Origin: Epsilonproteobacteria bacterium tcs-49
GTDB lineage: Bacteria; Campylobacterota; Campylobacteria; Campylobacterales; Sulfurovaceae
NCBI GenBank assembly: GCA_002049495.1
Contig: LLYS01000001.1
Coordinates: 350,674 to 414,673, forward strand
DNA: 64,000 nt
Direction: 5' to 3'
The notes beneath the pieces were generated by a model. That model did not search any database and was not told the origin of the DNA. It saw only the letters and a program-made list of their open reading frames with translations. Both the position numbers and the translations under genes were made by a program. Of the stretch, positions 43,823 to 52,668 are shown in pieces (positions within the stretch are counted from its first letter, which is position 1; every line of letters begins with the position of its first letter).

Positions 43823-44680
43823 TTAAATCTTCTTCTCAAAATCATCTTGCGTGATCTTGTCGCGTTTTCCCTGCTGCGCCGCGATAACTTCTTGATACAT
43901 ATCGCAGTACTCTCTAGCGTTTTCGTCATGTTTTAACACGCCCGTGGGGAACAGGTTGAGCTGCTCCTCCTCCGAGAGCTTGTCATACTTGTTTTTGGGC
44001 ATCGTAATCTTGTCGATCCACTCAAGGTTGTCCATCGCCGTACCCATCTTGTTCTTTCTACCGAGGTTGATGTGGCAGTTTGACATGATGTCAAAGAAGC
44101 TGAAGCCTCTGTGCTGGAACCCTTTTACAAGAACTTTCTCAAGCTTTTTGGGATTGATCATCGTTTCTCTGGCCACAAAGGAAGCCCCGGAAGCGATCGC
44201 CACGTCACACGCGTCAAACGTCGGGTCGATATTCCCCGCTTTTTGGCTCACAGTCCACATACCCTGAGGGGTGGTGGGTGAGGTTTGTGAATTGGTCAAC
44301 CCGTAGATAAAGTTGTTGATCATGATCATATTGATATCGATATTTCTTCTGCAGCCGTGGATCGTGTGGTTCCCCCCGATCGCCATCGCGTCCCCGTCAC
44401 CGGCAACGCAGATTACGTGTTTGTCGGGATTTGCCAACTTGATACCCGTCGCAAACGCTACCGTTCTACCGTGGGTAGTGTGTACGGTGTTGAAATCAAC
44501 GTAAGAGGAGAATCTACCCGAACATCCGATACCCGAAACGACGCACACGTCGTCCTGGTCCCAGCCGCACTTTTCGATCGCTCTGATCACGGATTTCAAG
44601 ATAACGCCGTCACCGCAACCCCAGCACCATAGTGTGGGCATCTTTTCAAGTCGTAAATATTTGTCGTAATTATAAGCCAT
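43823..44680 (-). CDS. oorB: 2-oxoglutarate:ferredoxin oxidoreductase, beta subunit
   Basis: 285 residues. Cys pair and thiamine-diphosphate region: LWCWGCGDGVIL near the start, SGIGCSGRFSSY, and the TPP motif GDGDAMAIGGNHTIHGCRRN. NNFIYGLTNSQTSPTTPQG is the usual beta-subunit segment. It binds thiamine diphosphate and an iron-sulfur cluster. The start overlaps the oorA stop. Confidence 0.96.
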   Translation of the reverse strand: MAYNYDKYLRLEKMPTLWCWGCGDGVILKSVIRAIEKCGWDQDDVCVVSGIGCSGRFSSYVDFNTVHTTHGRTVAFATGIKLANPDKHVICVAGDGDAMAIGGNHTIHGCRRNIDINMIMINNFIYGLTNSQTSPTTPQGMWTVSQKAGNIDPTFDACDVAIASGASFVARETMINPKKLEKVLVKGFQHRGFSFFDIMSNCHINLGRKNKMGTAMDNLEWIDKITMPKNKYDKLSEEEQLNLFPTGVLKHDENAREYCDMYQEVIAAQQGKRDKITQDDFEKKI

Positions 44681-45816
44681 TAGATCATCTCCTTAATTTT
44701 CTCCGTAATTTCATATGGAGAAATTGCTCTACCGTTTACTTTAAATAGACCTTCGATATCAAGTCTTCCCGACGCTCTTTGGATCTCGTCGAGGTATTGT
44801 CCCTGGTTGAGTTCGACACAAAGTACTTTATCGATCTTGTCGGTCCAGTGCTTGATCCGTTTTGCCGGGCTCGGCCATAGCGTGATCGGTCTGAACAGCC
44901 CCGCTTTGATCCCCTGATCTCTAAGCTGCTTGATCGTCTCTTTCGCAGCCAGTGAAACGGAACCGTACGCAATCAGTAAAAACTCCGCGTCATCCATCAT
45001 GAACTCTTCGTAGGAATCGATCTCGTCCTGGTGGTCACGTACTTTGTTGAAAAGTCTTTCGATCAATCTTTTACATGTACCGATCTCTTCCGTGGGGAAA
45101 CCGTTCGCGTCGTGGTGCAGTCCCGTAAAGTGGTATCTGTACCCTTTAAACATCGGGTTCAAAACCGCCGGCTCATCCTGAGCTACGCCGTAGGGCTTGT
45201 AATCTTTGGGATCGCCCGTAAACTCTTTTCTGGGTTTGATTCCCGCTTTGATCTCTTCCAGTTCGGGTACGTCGGCTTTCCCGTGCATGTGACCGATCGT
45301 TTCGTCAAGAAGAACGAAAACCGGCTGCATAAATCTATCGGCAAGGTTAAACGCTCTTACCGTTTCGGTGTAGCACTCGGCCAGGTTCCCCGCACAAAGC
45401 GTGATCGATTGATAATCACCGTGGCTTGGGTTTTTCGCCTGCGCCACGTCGCCTTGGGATACACGTGTGGGAAGCCCCGTAGAGGGACCGCCTCTCATTA
45501 CGTTTACAACGACCAAAGGTACTTCCGCCATCTGCGCAAGACCGAGGTTCTCCGCTTTAAGCGAAATCCCGGGACCGGAAGTCGCCGTCATGGAGCGGAC
45601 ACCGCTCATGGAAGCACCGATCGCACATGCCACGCCCGCGATCTCATCTTCCATCTGGATCGCCGTACCGCCCTGCTGTGGAAGCAGGTCCGAGATCGTG
45701 TGCATCACCTCACTTGACGGCGTAATTGGATACCCGCCAAAAAATCTACATCCCGCATCAACGGCTGCCATAGCCGCCAAATCGTTTCCTGTGGAAATTA
45801 TTTCTCTTGTTGCCAT
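44680..45816 (-). CDS. oorA: 2-oxoglutarate:ferredoxin oxidoreductase, alpha subunit
   Basis: 378 residues. GYPITPSSEVMH, MEDEIAGVACAIGASMSG and TATSGPGISLKAENLGLA are the alpha-subunit pyrimidine-binding motifs. It is second in oorDABC, 11 bp after oorD. This enzyme is oxygen-sensitive and uses ferredoxin or flavodoxin; the flavodoxin gene at 5.0 kb is a candidate partner. Confidence 0.96.
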   Translation of the reverse strand: MATREIISTGNDLAAMAAVDAGCRFFGGYPITPSSEVMHTISDLLPQQGGTAIQMEDEIAGVACAIGASMSGVRSMTATSGPGISLKAENLGLAQMAEVPLVVVNVMRGGPSTGLPTRVSQGDVAQAKNPSHGDYQSITLCAGNLAECYTETVRAFNLADRFMQPVFVLLDETIGHMHGKADVPELEEIKAGIKPRKEFTGDPKDYKPYGVAQDEPAVLNPMFKGYRYHFTGLHHDANGFPTEEIGTCKRLIERLFNKVRDHQDEIDSYEEFMMDDAEFLLIAYGSVSLAAKETIKQLRDQGIKAGLFRPITLWPSPAKRIKHWTDKIDKVLCVELNQGQYLDEIQRASGRLDIEGLFKVNGRAISPYEITEKIKEMI

Positions 45817-45827
45817 CTATTTTCTCC

Positions 45828-46145
45828 TTAAGCGCTCAAAATTCTATAGTTGTTGTCTTTAATAGCTTGAGCTCTTTTTTTCGCCTCATCCGTAAGTTTT
45901 GCAAATTTATACTCGCTCTTTTCCGCTACATAGATTGCAAAATCGGGACAGTTGAGTTCACAATCGTTACATCCGATACAAGAATCAGGCTCAATGATCT
46001 CAACCATTGCTCCCAATGTTGAGCTAGGCTCCGGTCTCATCGCGAGAACACCCGCAGGACACACGGATACGCAAATATCACATGCTTTACATCTGTCTTC
46101 GTCTACCCACACCGGAGTATTTTCAGGTGCTTCCATATGTGCCAT
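45828..46145 (-). CDS. oorD: 2-oxoglutarate:ferredoxin oxidoreductase, delta (ferredoxin) subunit
   Basis: 105 residues from the ATG at 46145, chosen for the AAAGGGG site; the frame continues to 46169 without a ribosome site. Two 4Fe-4S motifs: CKACDICVSVCPAGVL and CIGCNDCELNCPDF. It passes electrons between the catalytic core and the external carrier. First gene of the operon. A 7-bp inverted repeat lies 22 bp upstream. Confidence 0.95.
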   Translation of the reverse strand: MAHMEAPENTPVWVDEDRCKACDICVSVCPAGVLAMRPEPSSTLGAMVEIIEPDSCIGCNDCELNCPDFAIYVAEKSEYKFAKLTDEAKKRAQAIKDNNYRILSA

Positions 46146-46167
46146 TTTTTCCCCTTTGATTATTATC

Positions 46168-46185
46168 AATTAGTTTCTACTAATT
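46168..46185. promoter_or_regulatory. Inverted repeat upstream of oorD
   Basis: AATTAGT-TTCT-ACTAATT is a perfect 7-bp inverted repeat ending 22 bp before the oorD start. It could be an operator or a small hairpin in the 5' leader. Confidence 0.4.
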
Positions 46186-46497
46186 TTTCTTAAAACAGTG
46201 GAGGATTTCCACAGTTTCTAATTAAAATTCTACCTAATATTTGCTAATTTTTTTTATAATTGCCAGATCAAGATGCGAGAGGGAGGAAATATGCTACTTT
46301 AGGTAACACTGTGCACCAAAGGTGCTACTTTTTGTAGCACAAAGCCTTTGTGGGGGATTTTAAAGTGTGTTTTTCCGCTACACATTTTGTAAAGCGGAGA
46401 GCGGAGAGGCCCCTCCGCGTGATTTTGCCTTTTCAAGCAACATGCCTTTTACAGGTGTTTCTCGTGACGCTGCCTTCTCAAATGGAAGAAAGTGTTA
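46186..46497. other. Gene-poor stretch with several small hairpins
   Basis: No convincing gene. The right half holds GTGCTAC-TTTTT-GTAGCAC (46322-46340) followed at once by CACAAAG-C-CTTTGTG (46338-46352), two stacked perfect 7-bp hairpins sharing bases. A partial copy of the GCTACTTT motif lies at 46293-46300. The hairpins lie downstream of the heavy-metal-binding gene (minus strand) and may end its transcript. The left half is AT-rich and probably holds the oorDABC promoter. Confidence 0.5.
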
Positions 46498-46785
46498 CTA
46501 TTTTTCCGTACTATCCATCTTGCCGATGGCGCAGGAGACAAAACTTTTTGCTTTTGAAGTCGCACTTTCAAAACCGCTGAGCTGCTCGTCGCAGAAGGGA
46601 TAGCCCATCGCTTTCATCTTTTCCCGAAGAGCGGGAACCTTCTCCTGTTCTATCTCAAGGGTGATCACCCGCGGCATCTTCTCCAGATCCACCTCCACGT
46701 CGCCAAACTCCTCTTTGAGCGAATTACGCACCTTGGTAGCGCAACCGTTGCACTTGATATTTTCCACTTCAAACTGTTGTCGCAC
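46498..46785 (-). CDS. Heavy-metal-associated domain protein
   Basis: 95 residues. The HMA fold is seen in FEVENIKCNGCATKVRNSL (metal site CNGC, residues 12-15) and VDLEKMPRVITLEIEQEKVPALREKMKAMGYP in shortened form. An extra 30-residue C-terminal tail has two further Cys (PFCDEQ, SCAIG). It probably binds copper or another soft metal as a small chaperone. No copper ATPase lies nearby. It diverges from tmk. Confidence 0.85.
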   Translation of the reverse strand: MRQQFEVENIKCNGCATKVRNSLKEEFGDVEVDLEKMPRVITLEIEQEKVPALREKMKAMGYPFCDEQLSGFESATSKAKSFVSCAIGKMDSTEK

Positions 46786-46903
46786 TCTGTATCCTTTTTG
46801 ATAATTGTTATCCTCTCCATATTGTAATGCATCTACCTTAAAACAATGTAATACAAGCTACAATATGCTAAAATATCCCCTTCACAAAAAAAGGTATATA
46901 TAG

Positions 46904-47479
46904 ATGTATATTGCGTTTGAAGGTATCGATACGGCCGGAAAGAGTACTCAATTACAACTTTTACAAGGCAGGCTTGATGCGATCACGACCAAAGAACCGG
47001 GAGCCACAAAAGAGGGAGCGACCATCCGCGAACTCGTCTTGCACGGCGATTTGTGCAAAGAGGCGGAGCTATTTCTCTTCCTCGCCGATCGCGCGGAGCA
47101 TATCGAAAAAGTGATCAAACCAAACGCGGAAAAAACGATCCTCAGCGACAGAAGCCTGATCTCCAATATCGCCTACGCGATGACCAACGGTTTCTCCTTT
47201 GAGCTTTTGCGCGAACTCAATATGATCGCAACGCAAAAGGTACTTCCCGATCACGTTTTTATCTTCTGGCTTGATGAGCAAACCCTGCACTACCGCCTGT
47301 CGCAAAAACGAAACGACGCAATAGAGAAAAGGGGGATCAAATACCTGCTGCAGGTACAAGAGAACCTGCTCTACGCCGCTAAAGAGCTGCGGCTGCGACA
47401 CAGCGTCGTCGATGCCACGCAATCCATCGAAGAGATACATCAGAAAGTAGTAAAGGAAGTTTATGATCAACGCACTTAG
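46904..47479 (+). CDS. tmk: Thymidylate kinase
   Basis: 191 residues. P-loop FEGIDTAGKSTQ (residues 4-15), TKEPGAT, and the DR motif LSDRSLISNIAYA, with the LID region near LSQKRNDAIEKRG. It phosphorylates dTMP to dTDP. Slightly short but complete. Its end overlaps the hisS start by 17 bases. AAGG precedes the ATG. Confidence 0.95.
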   Translation: MYIAFEGIDTAGKSTQLQLLQGRLDAITTKEPGATKEGATIRELVLHGDLCKEAELFLFLADRAEHIEKVIKPNAEKTILSDRSLISNIAYAMTNGFSFELLRELNMIATQKVLPDHVFIFWLDEQTLHYRLSQKRNDAIEKRGIKYLLQVQENLLYAAKELRLRHSVVDATQSIEEIHQKVVKEVYDQRT

Positions 47480-48683
47480 AGGGATGAAAGATCTGCACGA
47501 CGTAGAGAGTGCCAAATACAGCCATATCGTCGAAACCGCGGCGGGTATCGCCAAGCGCTACGGCTTTGAATTTGCCGAAACGCCCCAGCTGGAGGAAACG
47601 GCGCTTTTTCGCCGCAGCGTGGGCGAAAGCAGCGACATCGTGGGCAAGGAGATGTATGAGTTTGAGGACAAAGGCGGCAAAAGCGTCTGCCTGCGCCCCG
47701 AAGGTACGGCCGGGATGGTACGCAGCTTCGTCCAAAACAAGCTCGACCGCGCCGGCGGCAAACACCGCTGGTTTTACCACGGAACGATGTTTCGCTACGA
47801 ACGCCCCCAGAAAGGGCGCCTGCGCCAATTTCACCAATTCGGCTGCGAAAGTTTCGGCGAAGCAAGCGTCTATGAGGATTTTCACATCATCTTGATGATC
47901 AAAGATATCTTCGATGCGCTGGGAATCCGCTTCAAACTGGCTATCAACTCCCTGGGCTGCCCCCAGTGTATGCCCGGTTTCAAAGAGACGCTGGTCAAGC
48001 ACCTGCACGATATCGACGACCTCTGCCCCGATTGCGACCGGCGTATCCAAACCAATCCGATCCGCGTTTTCGACTGTAAAAACGGCAGCTGTCAAGAGAA
48101 GTTTACCTCCCTGCCCAGACTACTGGAGAACCTCTGCGGCGAGTGCGACGAGGATTTTAACGAACTCAAAGCCCTGCTGGATCGCTTCGACATCGACTAC
48201 GAGGTGGACCGCAATCTGGTTCGGGGGCTGGATTACTACAGTAAAACCGCCTTTGAATTCATCAGCGACGAGATCGGGGCGCAAAGCGCTATCGCCGGCG
48301 GCGGCCGCTACGACAGGCTCGTGGAGTTTCTCGGGGGCAAACCTACCCCCGCCGTGGGTTTCGCGCTGGGGATAGAGCGGATTATGGATCTGGTGCAACT
48401 GCCGGAACAAAACCGTCAAGGATGGTATTTCGGCGTGATGGAGGAACAGGCTTTGCACAGTATCGCCCGACTTGCCCACAAAGCACGGCAAAGCACTCCC
48501 TGTACCGTCGAATATAAAAGAAAGGGGTTGAAAGCACACCTCAAAGGTGCGGATAAAGCGGGAGCAAGATACTGCGCCGTTATCGGTTCCGACGAGTTGC
48601 AAGAGGGTACGATCTGGGTAAAGGATCTGCAACAGAAGCAGGAACAAACCGTCGCCGTGGATATGTTAAATTTTACACGATAA
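47463..48683 (+). CDS. hisS: Histidyl-tRNA synthetase
   Basis: 406 residues, class II. Motif 2 appears as TMFRYERPQKGRLRQFHQFGCE, the histidine-binding region as GLDYYSKTAFEF and GGGRYDRL, and motif 3 as PAVGFALGIERIM; the C-terminal anticodon domain follows. AAGGAAGTTT precedes the ATG inside the end of tmk, so the two genes are coupled. Confidence 0.97.
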   Translation: MINALRGMKDLHDVESAKYSHIVETAAGIAKRYGFEFAETPQLEETALFRRSVGESSDIVGKEMYEFEDKGGKSVCLRPEGTAGMVRSFVQNKLDRAGGKHRWFYHGTMFRYERPQKGRLRQFHQFGCESFGEASVYEDFHIILMIKDIFDALGIRFKLAINSLGCPQCMPGFKETLVKHLHDIDDLCPDCDRRIQTNPIRVFDCKNGSCQEKFTSLPRLLENLCGECDEDFNELKALLDRFDIDYEVDRNLVRGLDYYSKTAFEFISDEIGAQSAIAGGGRYDRLVEFLGGKPTPAVGFALGIERIMDLVQLPEQNRQGWYFGVMEEQALHSIARLAHKARQSTPCTVEYKRKGLKAHLKGADKAGARYCAVIGSDELQEGTIWVKDLQQKQEQTVAVDMLNFTR

Positions 48684-48695
48684 AGGATAGAGAAG

Positions 48696-49397
48696 ATGAC
48701 GCTATGGCAACTGATCAAAGAGGATTTTCGCAATGTGCGCAACCAGGACCCCGCACTCAAATCCAATTTTGAACTCTTCTTTAACTATCCCGGACTGTGG
48801 GCGCTGTTTTTCCACCGCCAGGCCCACGCGTTGTATAGCAAAGGGTTTAAAAAGCTCGCTAGGGTGGTGTCGGGAATCGGGCTGTTTCTTACCGCCATCG
48901 ACATCCACCCCGCCGCCACCATCGGCCGACGCGTCTTTATCGACCACGGGATCGGAGTCGTCATCGGTGAAACGACCGTCATCGGCAACGATGTGCTTAT
49001 CTACCAGCAGGTGACCCTGGGCGGGGTCAGCCTCAACAAGGGCAAACGCCACCCCACCATCGGTAACAACGTCGTTATCGGCGGCGGCGCAAAGGTATTG
49101 GGCAATATCACTATCGGGGATTTCAGCAAGATCGGAGCCAACTCGGTGGTGGTCAAGGATGTCCCCGAAGATTCCACCGCCATCGGCGTACCCGCGCGCA
49201 TTATCCGACGCGGCCGGGATAAAAACCCCTTTAGCCACAACAAACTTCCAGACATCACCAAAGAGATGTTTGAATACCTCATCAAACGTGTCGGTGTTCT
49301 TGAAGACGCCGTCGCCACGGGGGAAACCGATATGATTAAAAAAGGCGACCGGGAGTTGGAGGAGATTTATCAAGCCTTCATCGAAGCGATGAAGTAA
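48696..49397 (+). CDS. cysE: Serine O-acetyltransferase
   Basis: 233 residues. The left-handed beta-helix is seen in [22 protein letters not shown] (catalytic Asp-His), [18 protein letters not shown] and [21 protein letters not shown]. It makes O-acetylserine for cysteine. AAAGGATAGAG lies before the ATG. It ends the tmk-hisS-cysE operon. Confidence 0.96.
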   Translation: MTLWQLIKEDFRNVRNQDPALKSNFELFFNYPGLWALFFHRQAHALYSKGFKKLARVVSGIGLFLTAIDIHPAATIGRRVFIDHGIGVVIGETTVIGNDVLIYQQVTLGGVSLNKGKRHPTIGNNVVIGGGAKVLGNITIGDFSKIGANSVVVKDVPEDSTAIGVPARIIRRGRDKNPFSHNKLPDITKEMFEYLIKRVGVLEDAVATGETDMIKKGDRELEEIYQAFIEAMK

Positions 49398-49413
49398 AAT
49401 GTTTTATCCTGTC

Positions 49414-49436
49414 TAAAAGCTGCGATAAAGCACAGC
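49414..49436 (-). terminator. Terminator of the dapD operon
   Basis: On the minus strand GCTGTG-CTTTAT-CGCAGC (one mismatch) is followed by TTTTAG, 8 bp after the stop of the 74-residue gene. It lies in the convergent gap with cysE. Confidence 0.5.
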
Positions 49437-49443
49437 AAAACGG

Positions 49444-49668
49444 CTACAGCGTAAACTCCGCTTCCGCTTCCTTGGCAAGCGCAACGCCTTTGAAGGTCAA
49501 CCCCTCCTCATTTAAAAAGCCCTCTTTTTTAAGCTTTTTGAGTACCGCTTTACCCTCTTTTTGCGTACAGGATTTGGTATTGACCAGCTGGTGCAAAACC
49601 TCCTGCAGACTCTCCCCCTCCTGCCGCTTCAACACGGCAAGGAGAAAGACTTTTTCCAAAATATCCAT
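49444..49668 (-). CDS. Small winged-helix-like hypothetical protein
   Basis: 74 residues, 2 bp after dapD. Helical with the pattern EKVFLLAVLKRQEG, KEGKAVLKKLKKEGFLNEEGLTFKGVALAKEAE, which resembles the last two helices and wing of a small winged-helix domain. No signal or membrane segment. Tight coupling to dapD suggests co-expression, but no function can be assigned. Confidence 0.65.
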   Translation of the reverse strand: MDILEKVFLLAVLKRQEGESLQEVLHQLVNTKSCTQKEGKAVLKKLKKEGFLNEEGLTFKGVALAKEAEAEFTL

Positions 49669-49670
49669 GC

Positions 49671-50846
49671 TTAGTGCAACTCTTCGTTGAGCTTCACTTC
49701 CCGGGTGCTGCGCATAGCGATAATTTGTCCGGTGGTGGAGTTTTGTCTGAAGTGTACGCCGTTAAGCCCCGCAAGATCTTTGGCTTTCATCAGCGTCGAC
49801 AACTTGGCTTCGGGGTTTGCTTTTTGCAGCTTTTCCACCTCCGCTTCGCTGATGGTAACCTTCGTCCCCGCAAAGATCGCGATGCCGCCGTCGATGATGC
49901 AGCCGTCTCCTAAAGGGATACCCGTCGTGGAGTTGGCTCCCAGCAGCGTATTTTCGCCGATGGTGATAGGATCGCCGTCGGTACCGCTGAGAACGCCCAG
50001 GATAGAGGCGCCGCCGCCCACGTCGCTGCCGCTGCCCACGACCGCGGAGGAGGAGATGCGCCCCTCCACCATCACCGGCCCGAGCGTCCCGGCGTTGAAG
50101 TTGATATAGCTTGCTCCCGGCATCACGGTCGTACCCGCGGCAAGCTGCGCTCCCATACGCACCTTTGACGTATCGAGGATTCTGGTGTTATCCGCAAGGA
50201 TCACGTGTGACAGCAGTCTCGGGAACTTATCGACCATATCGATGTTTGGATAGGTCCCTTTGAGCTTCATCTCGATCTCGTTTTCTCTGAGGTAATCAAG
50301 CTCATAGGGCGTATTGCCGCTCCACGCCACGTTTTCAAGCTTGCCGAACGCCCCGTTTAGATTCAGGCTGCGAAGCTCCGCTTTCCCCAGAGAGAGGGCA
50401 TAAAGCTTCAGGTATACGCTCTCCGCGGATTCGGGAGCCGCGTCATCGAACAAAAAGGTCACTTTATACGCTTTGTCCAGCTTTTCAATTTGGCTAAGCT
50501 GCTTGATCACCTGCACGTTTTTGTGCGCTTCTCCCGTCGCTTCCGCGACGTAGGGGTTAAACATCTCCATACACTTTTGCACAAACTCTTCATCGATTGT
50601 CGCTACATATTCGCCGGCATCGAAATCGACCTGGACGCCGCTGTCCATGAGCGCTTTTAAAAAGATCGCCGCGCTGCCGTAGTTTTCCTTCCAGTTGGCT
50701 ACCGCGTAGGTCGCTTGCAAAATCTTTTCCGCATTTTTCTGGCCTCTGTCGACTCTGGCGATTCCAAACCCGATGGGATCTTTATACCCGCTTGTGGCTT
50801 TGACCTCTTCTATGAGGGCTTTAAACTGCTCTGTTGAATTTATCAT
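49671..50846 (-). CDS. dapD: Tetrahydrodipicolinate N-succinyltransferase
   Basis: 391 residues from the ATG at 50846, which has GGAG 6 bases upstream; a Met at 50858 does not. The C-terminal half has the hexapeptide-repeat helix (VRMGAQLAAGTTVMPGASYINFNAGTLGPVMVEGRIS in order, with GGGASILG and GANSTTGIPLGDG). It belongs to the long DapD type found in Campylobacterota. It acts in lysine and diaminopimelate synthesis. Confidence 0.93.
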   Translation of the reverse strand: MINSTEQFKALIEEVKATSGYKDPIGFGIARVDRGQKNAEKILQATYAVANWKENYGSAAIFLKALMDSGVQVDFDAGEYVATIDEEFVQKCMEMFNPYVAEATGEAHKNVQVIKQLSQIEKLDKAYKVTFLFDDAAPESAESVYLKLYALSLGKAELRSLNLNGAFGKLENVAWSGNTPYELDYLRENEIEMKLKGTYPNIDMVDKFPRLLSHVILADNTRILDTSKVRMGAQLAAGTTVMPGASYINFNAGTLGPVMVEGRISSSAVVGSGSDVGGGASILGVLSGTDGDPITIGENTLLGANSTTGIPLGDGCIIDGGIAIFAGTKVTISEAEVEKLQKANPEAKLSTLMKAKDLAGLNGVHFRQNSTTGQIIAMRSTREVKLNEELH

Positions 50847-50908
50847 CAATTGCTCCATATTTTTTTGGCGTATTATAACAAGTTGGGACTTATGATGTCT
50901 TTCCCCTG

Positions 50909-51493
50909 TTATACGTAATAACTCAACGTCGTTTTACCGAACTTTTTACTCTTCTCTTTTTCCAGCGCTCCGATGCGTCGGGGAAGTTTCAGCCCCGTCA
51001 TATGCTCAATCGTCACCATCCGTACGATCTCTTTTGGCAACCGCTCCATTGCAGCGAGGGTCTGTTTGTAGATATCATCCATCCCCTCCCGGATAGCGAA
51101 GGGCGGATCAAGATAAAAATATGCTTTTTCTCCGTTTTCCCGCAGCGTTTTGATCACCTGCTTGATATTTTCAAAACTGTCGCCAAAGAGCAGCTCACAC
51201 TTTTGCGGCTCCATCGCATCGACGTTTTGGCGCAAAGTTGCAAAGGCGGTTTTATTCTTTTCCAGAAAATAGATCTTTTCCGCCCCCCGACTGAGCGCTT
51301 CAAGCCCTACCGAACCGCTGCCGGCGAACATCTCCACGAATACGGCGCCCATGATATCAAACTGCAAACGGTTGAAAAAGGATTCTTTCAGGCGGGCTTT
51401 GGAGCTTCTTGTGGTATCGATAGCGGGGATTTTAATCTTTTTTCCCCGGTATTTTCCCCCGATGATATTGGTCGTGTAGCTATGCTTTGCCAT
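50909..51493 (-). CDS. rsmD: 16S rRNA (guanine-966-N2)-methyltransferase
   Basis: 194 residues from the ATG at 51493, where the sequence becomes MAKHSYTTNIIGGKYRGKKI, as expected for RsmD; an upstream in-frame Met at 51529 adds unlike sequence. SAM site VEMFAGSGSVGLEALSRGA and catalytic FYLDPPFA (a DPPF form of the N-methyltransferase motif). It overlaps the preceding gene by 14 bases. Confidence 0.93.
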   Translation of the reverse strand: MAKHSYTTNIIGGKYRGKKIKIPAIDTTRSSKARLKESFFNRLQFDIMGAVFVEMFAGSGSVGLEALSRGAEKIYFLEKNKTAFATLRQNVDAMEPQKCELLFGDSFENIKQVIKTLRENGEKAYFYLDPPFAIREGMDDIYKQTLAAMERLPKEIVRMVTIEHMTGLKLPRRIGALEKEKSKKFGKTTLSYYV

Positions 51494-51839
51494 AGTGTTC
51501 TTTGACGATATTGACCACGTCGCTGACAAAATCTCTGGTCAGCGCTTCTATCCGCGCTTCAAGCGTAGCGTCATCGATCACCGGCGCTGTTTCGCTCACC
51601 TCCTTGACCGCCGCCACGTCGCGCAGTTTTTTTTCATACTTTTCAAGCTCCATAAACAGGCGGGACCTCGAAAAGGGTTTCTCCACCTCCCGGCCCAGCA
51701 AAAAGAGAGGTTTTTCCACCTCCGCTTCATGGTCGCTGATGATAAAATCCGCACTCTTTTTCGATACGATATGGCGCTTTAAAAAGTTTTCCAAACTCTT
51801 TTGCAGCAGCAGCGATCGGCAATCTACGGAAACTTTCAT
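51480..51839 (-). CDS. Conserved-looking hypothetical protein upstream of rsmD
   Basis: 119 residues, soluble. An N-terminal alpha/beta part (MKVSVDCRSLLLQKSLENFLKRH, later ADFIISDHEAEVEKPLFLLG) and a long helical C-terminus. The layout recalls a degenerate receiver-like or nucleotide-binding fold, but no motif is decisive. It overlaps rsmD by 14 bases, so they are co-transcribed. Function not recognised. Confidence 0.75.
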   Translation of the reverse strand: MKVSVDCRSLLLQKSLENFLKRHIVSKKSADFIISDHEAEVEKPLFLLGREVEKPFSRSRLFMELEKYEKKLRDVAAVKEVSETAPVIDDATLEARIEALTRDFVSDVVNIVKEHYGKA

Positions 51840-51907
51840 CTTCGTCCTTTATAAACGATCTCCCAAAGCCTTTTGCCAGGGTTTGAAAGATCCTTCGCGG
51901 TATCAAA

Positions 51908-52227
51908 TACGGTATAGCTGTAAGCCGGGTTTTGTCTTGAACGGTTATTTATCTGGAGTTTATTTCACAATAAACCGTAGCGAAGCGGATCAAGGCAAGA
52001 TCTGTACCTCCGCTTCTTGCTGCGGGTTGGGTTTACAAGCTCCCGTAATCGCTTACGGGACTGGTGGTCTCTTACACCGCCGTTTCACCCTTACTGCGCG
52101 AAGGCGCAGCGGTTTGTTTTCTGTTGCACTGTCCCTTGGATCGCTCCAGCCATCATTTCGATGGAACCCTATCTTGCTGCAGCCCGGACTTTCCTCTAAT
52201 CTCTTAGCAACCGTCCGCTATACCGTT
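51908..52227 (-). ncRNA. rnpB: RNase P RNA
   Basis: The minus strand carries the universal P4/CR-I segment GAGGAAAGTCCGGGC near the 5' end and the CR-V/P4 3' part (ACCCGGCTTACAG) near the 3' end. P1 is GGTATAGC (52218-52225) paired perfectly with GCTATACC (51911-51918). Conserved AAGGGTGAAACGG and GAGACCACC also occur. This is the catalytic RNA that matures tRNA 5' ends. About 320 bases, bacterial type A. Confidence 0.96.
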
Positions 52228-52233
52228 GACGCT

Positions 52234-52239
52234 ATTATA
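52234..52239 (-). promoter_or_regulatory. -10 element of rnpB
   Basis: TATAAT on the minus strand, 7-8 bp before the expected 5' end of RNase P RNA. Confidence 0.65.
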
Positions 52240-52308
52240 GCTAAATAACGTTTTAACAACTTTTATAGTATCATTGAAATACAAAACCGTATTTCCAAGG
52301 AGTTTACC

Positions 52309-52668
52309 ATGGCAGCACAGCACTTCCACTACGACGATTTTTATAACGTTATCAAGCACCACATCGCTTTGATCGACCGTTTTGAGTGTATCCAGGAACA
52401 GCAGTTCTCCCTTGTTTATATCCCCATCGAAAAAAAGGGCGGAATCGATTACGCCAAGGAGTTTGAGGGGATTTTACGCGAAACCGACATCGTTTTTAAC
52501 AAGATCAACCACTATATCTTTTTTCTTCCCGCCACGGACTGGGTCGGTGCGGACAAGATCGCCAAAGAGATTTGCGAATACCTCGACCAGCCAAGGGAGG
52601 ACACCATCGTCAACTATCCCGACGACGGGGGAAACGCCGTGGAAAGGGATTACGGGGTTAAACTGTAG
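52309..52668 (+). CDS. Degenerate GGDEF-fold small protein
   Basis: 119 residues. FSLVYIPIEKKGG followed by FEGILRETDIVFNKINHYIFFLPATDWVGADKIAKEICEYLD follows the order of a GGDEF domain, but the GGDEF signature is replaced by KINHY and the metal Asp residues are missing. It is therefore not expected to make c-di-GMP; it may bind a nucleotide or a partner. CAAGGAG precedes the ATG. It ends 10 bp inside the convergent ThiF-like gene. Confidence 0.65.
   Translation: MAAQHFHYDDFYNVIKHHIALIDRFECIQEQQFSLVYIPIEKKGGIDYAKEFEGILRETDIVFNKINHYIFFLPATDWVGADKIAKEICEYLDQPREDTIVNYPDDGGNAVERDYGVKL

Noticed and set aside
46350..46603. Two short plus-strand open frames
   Set aside because: No ribosome site, overlap the HMA gene end in antisense, and composition is unlike a protein.
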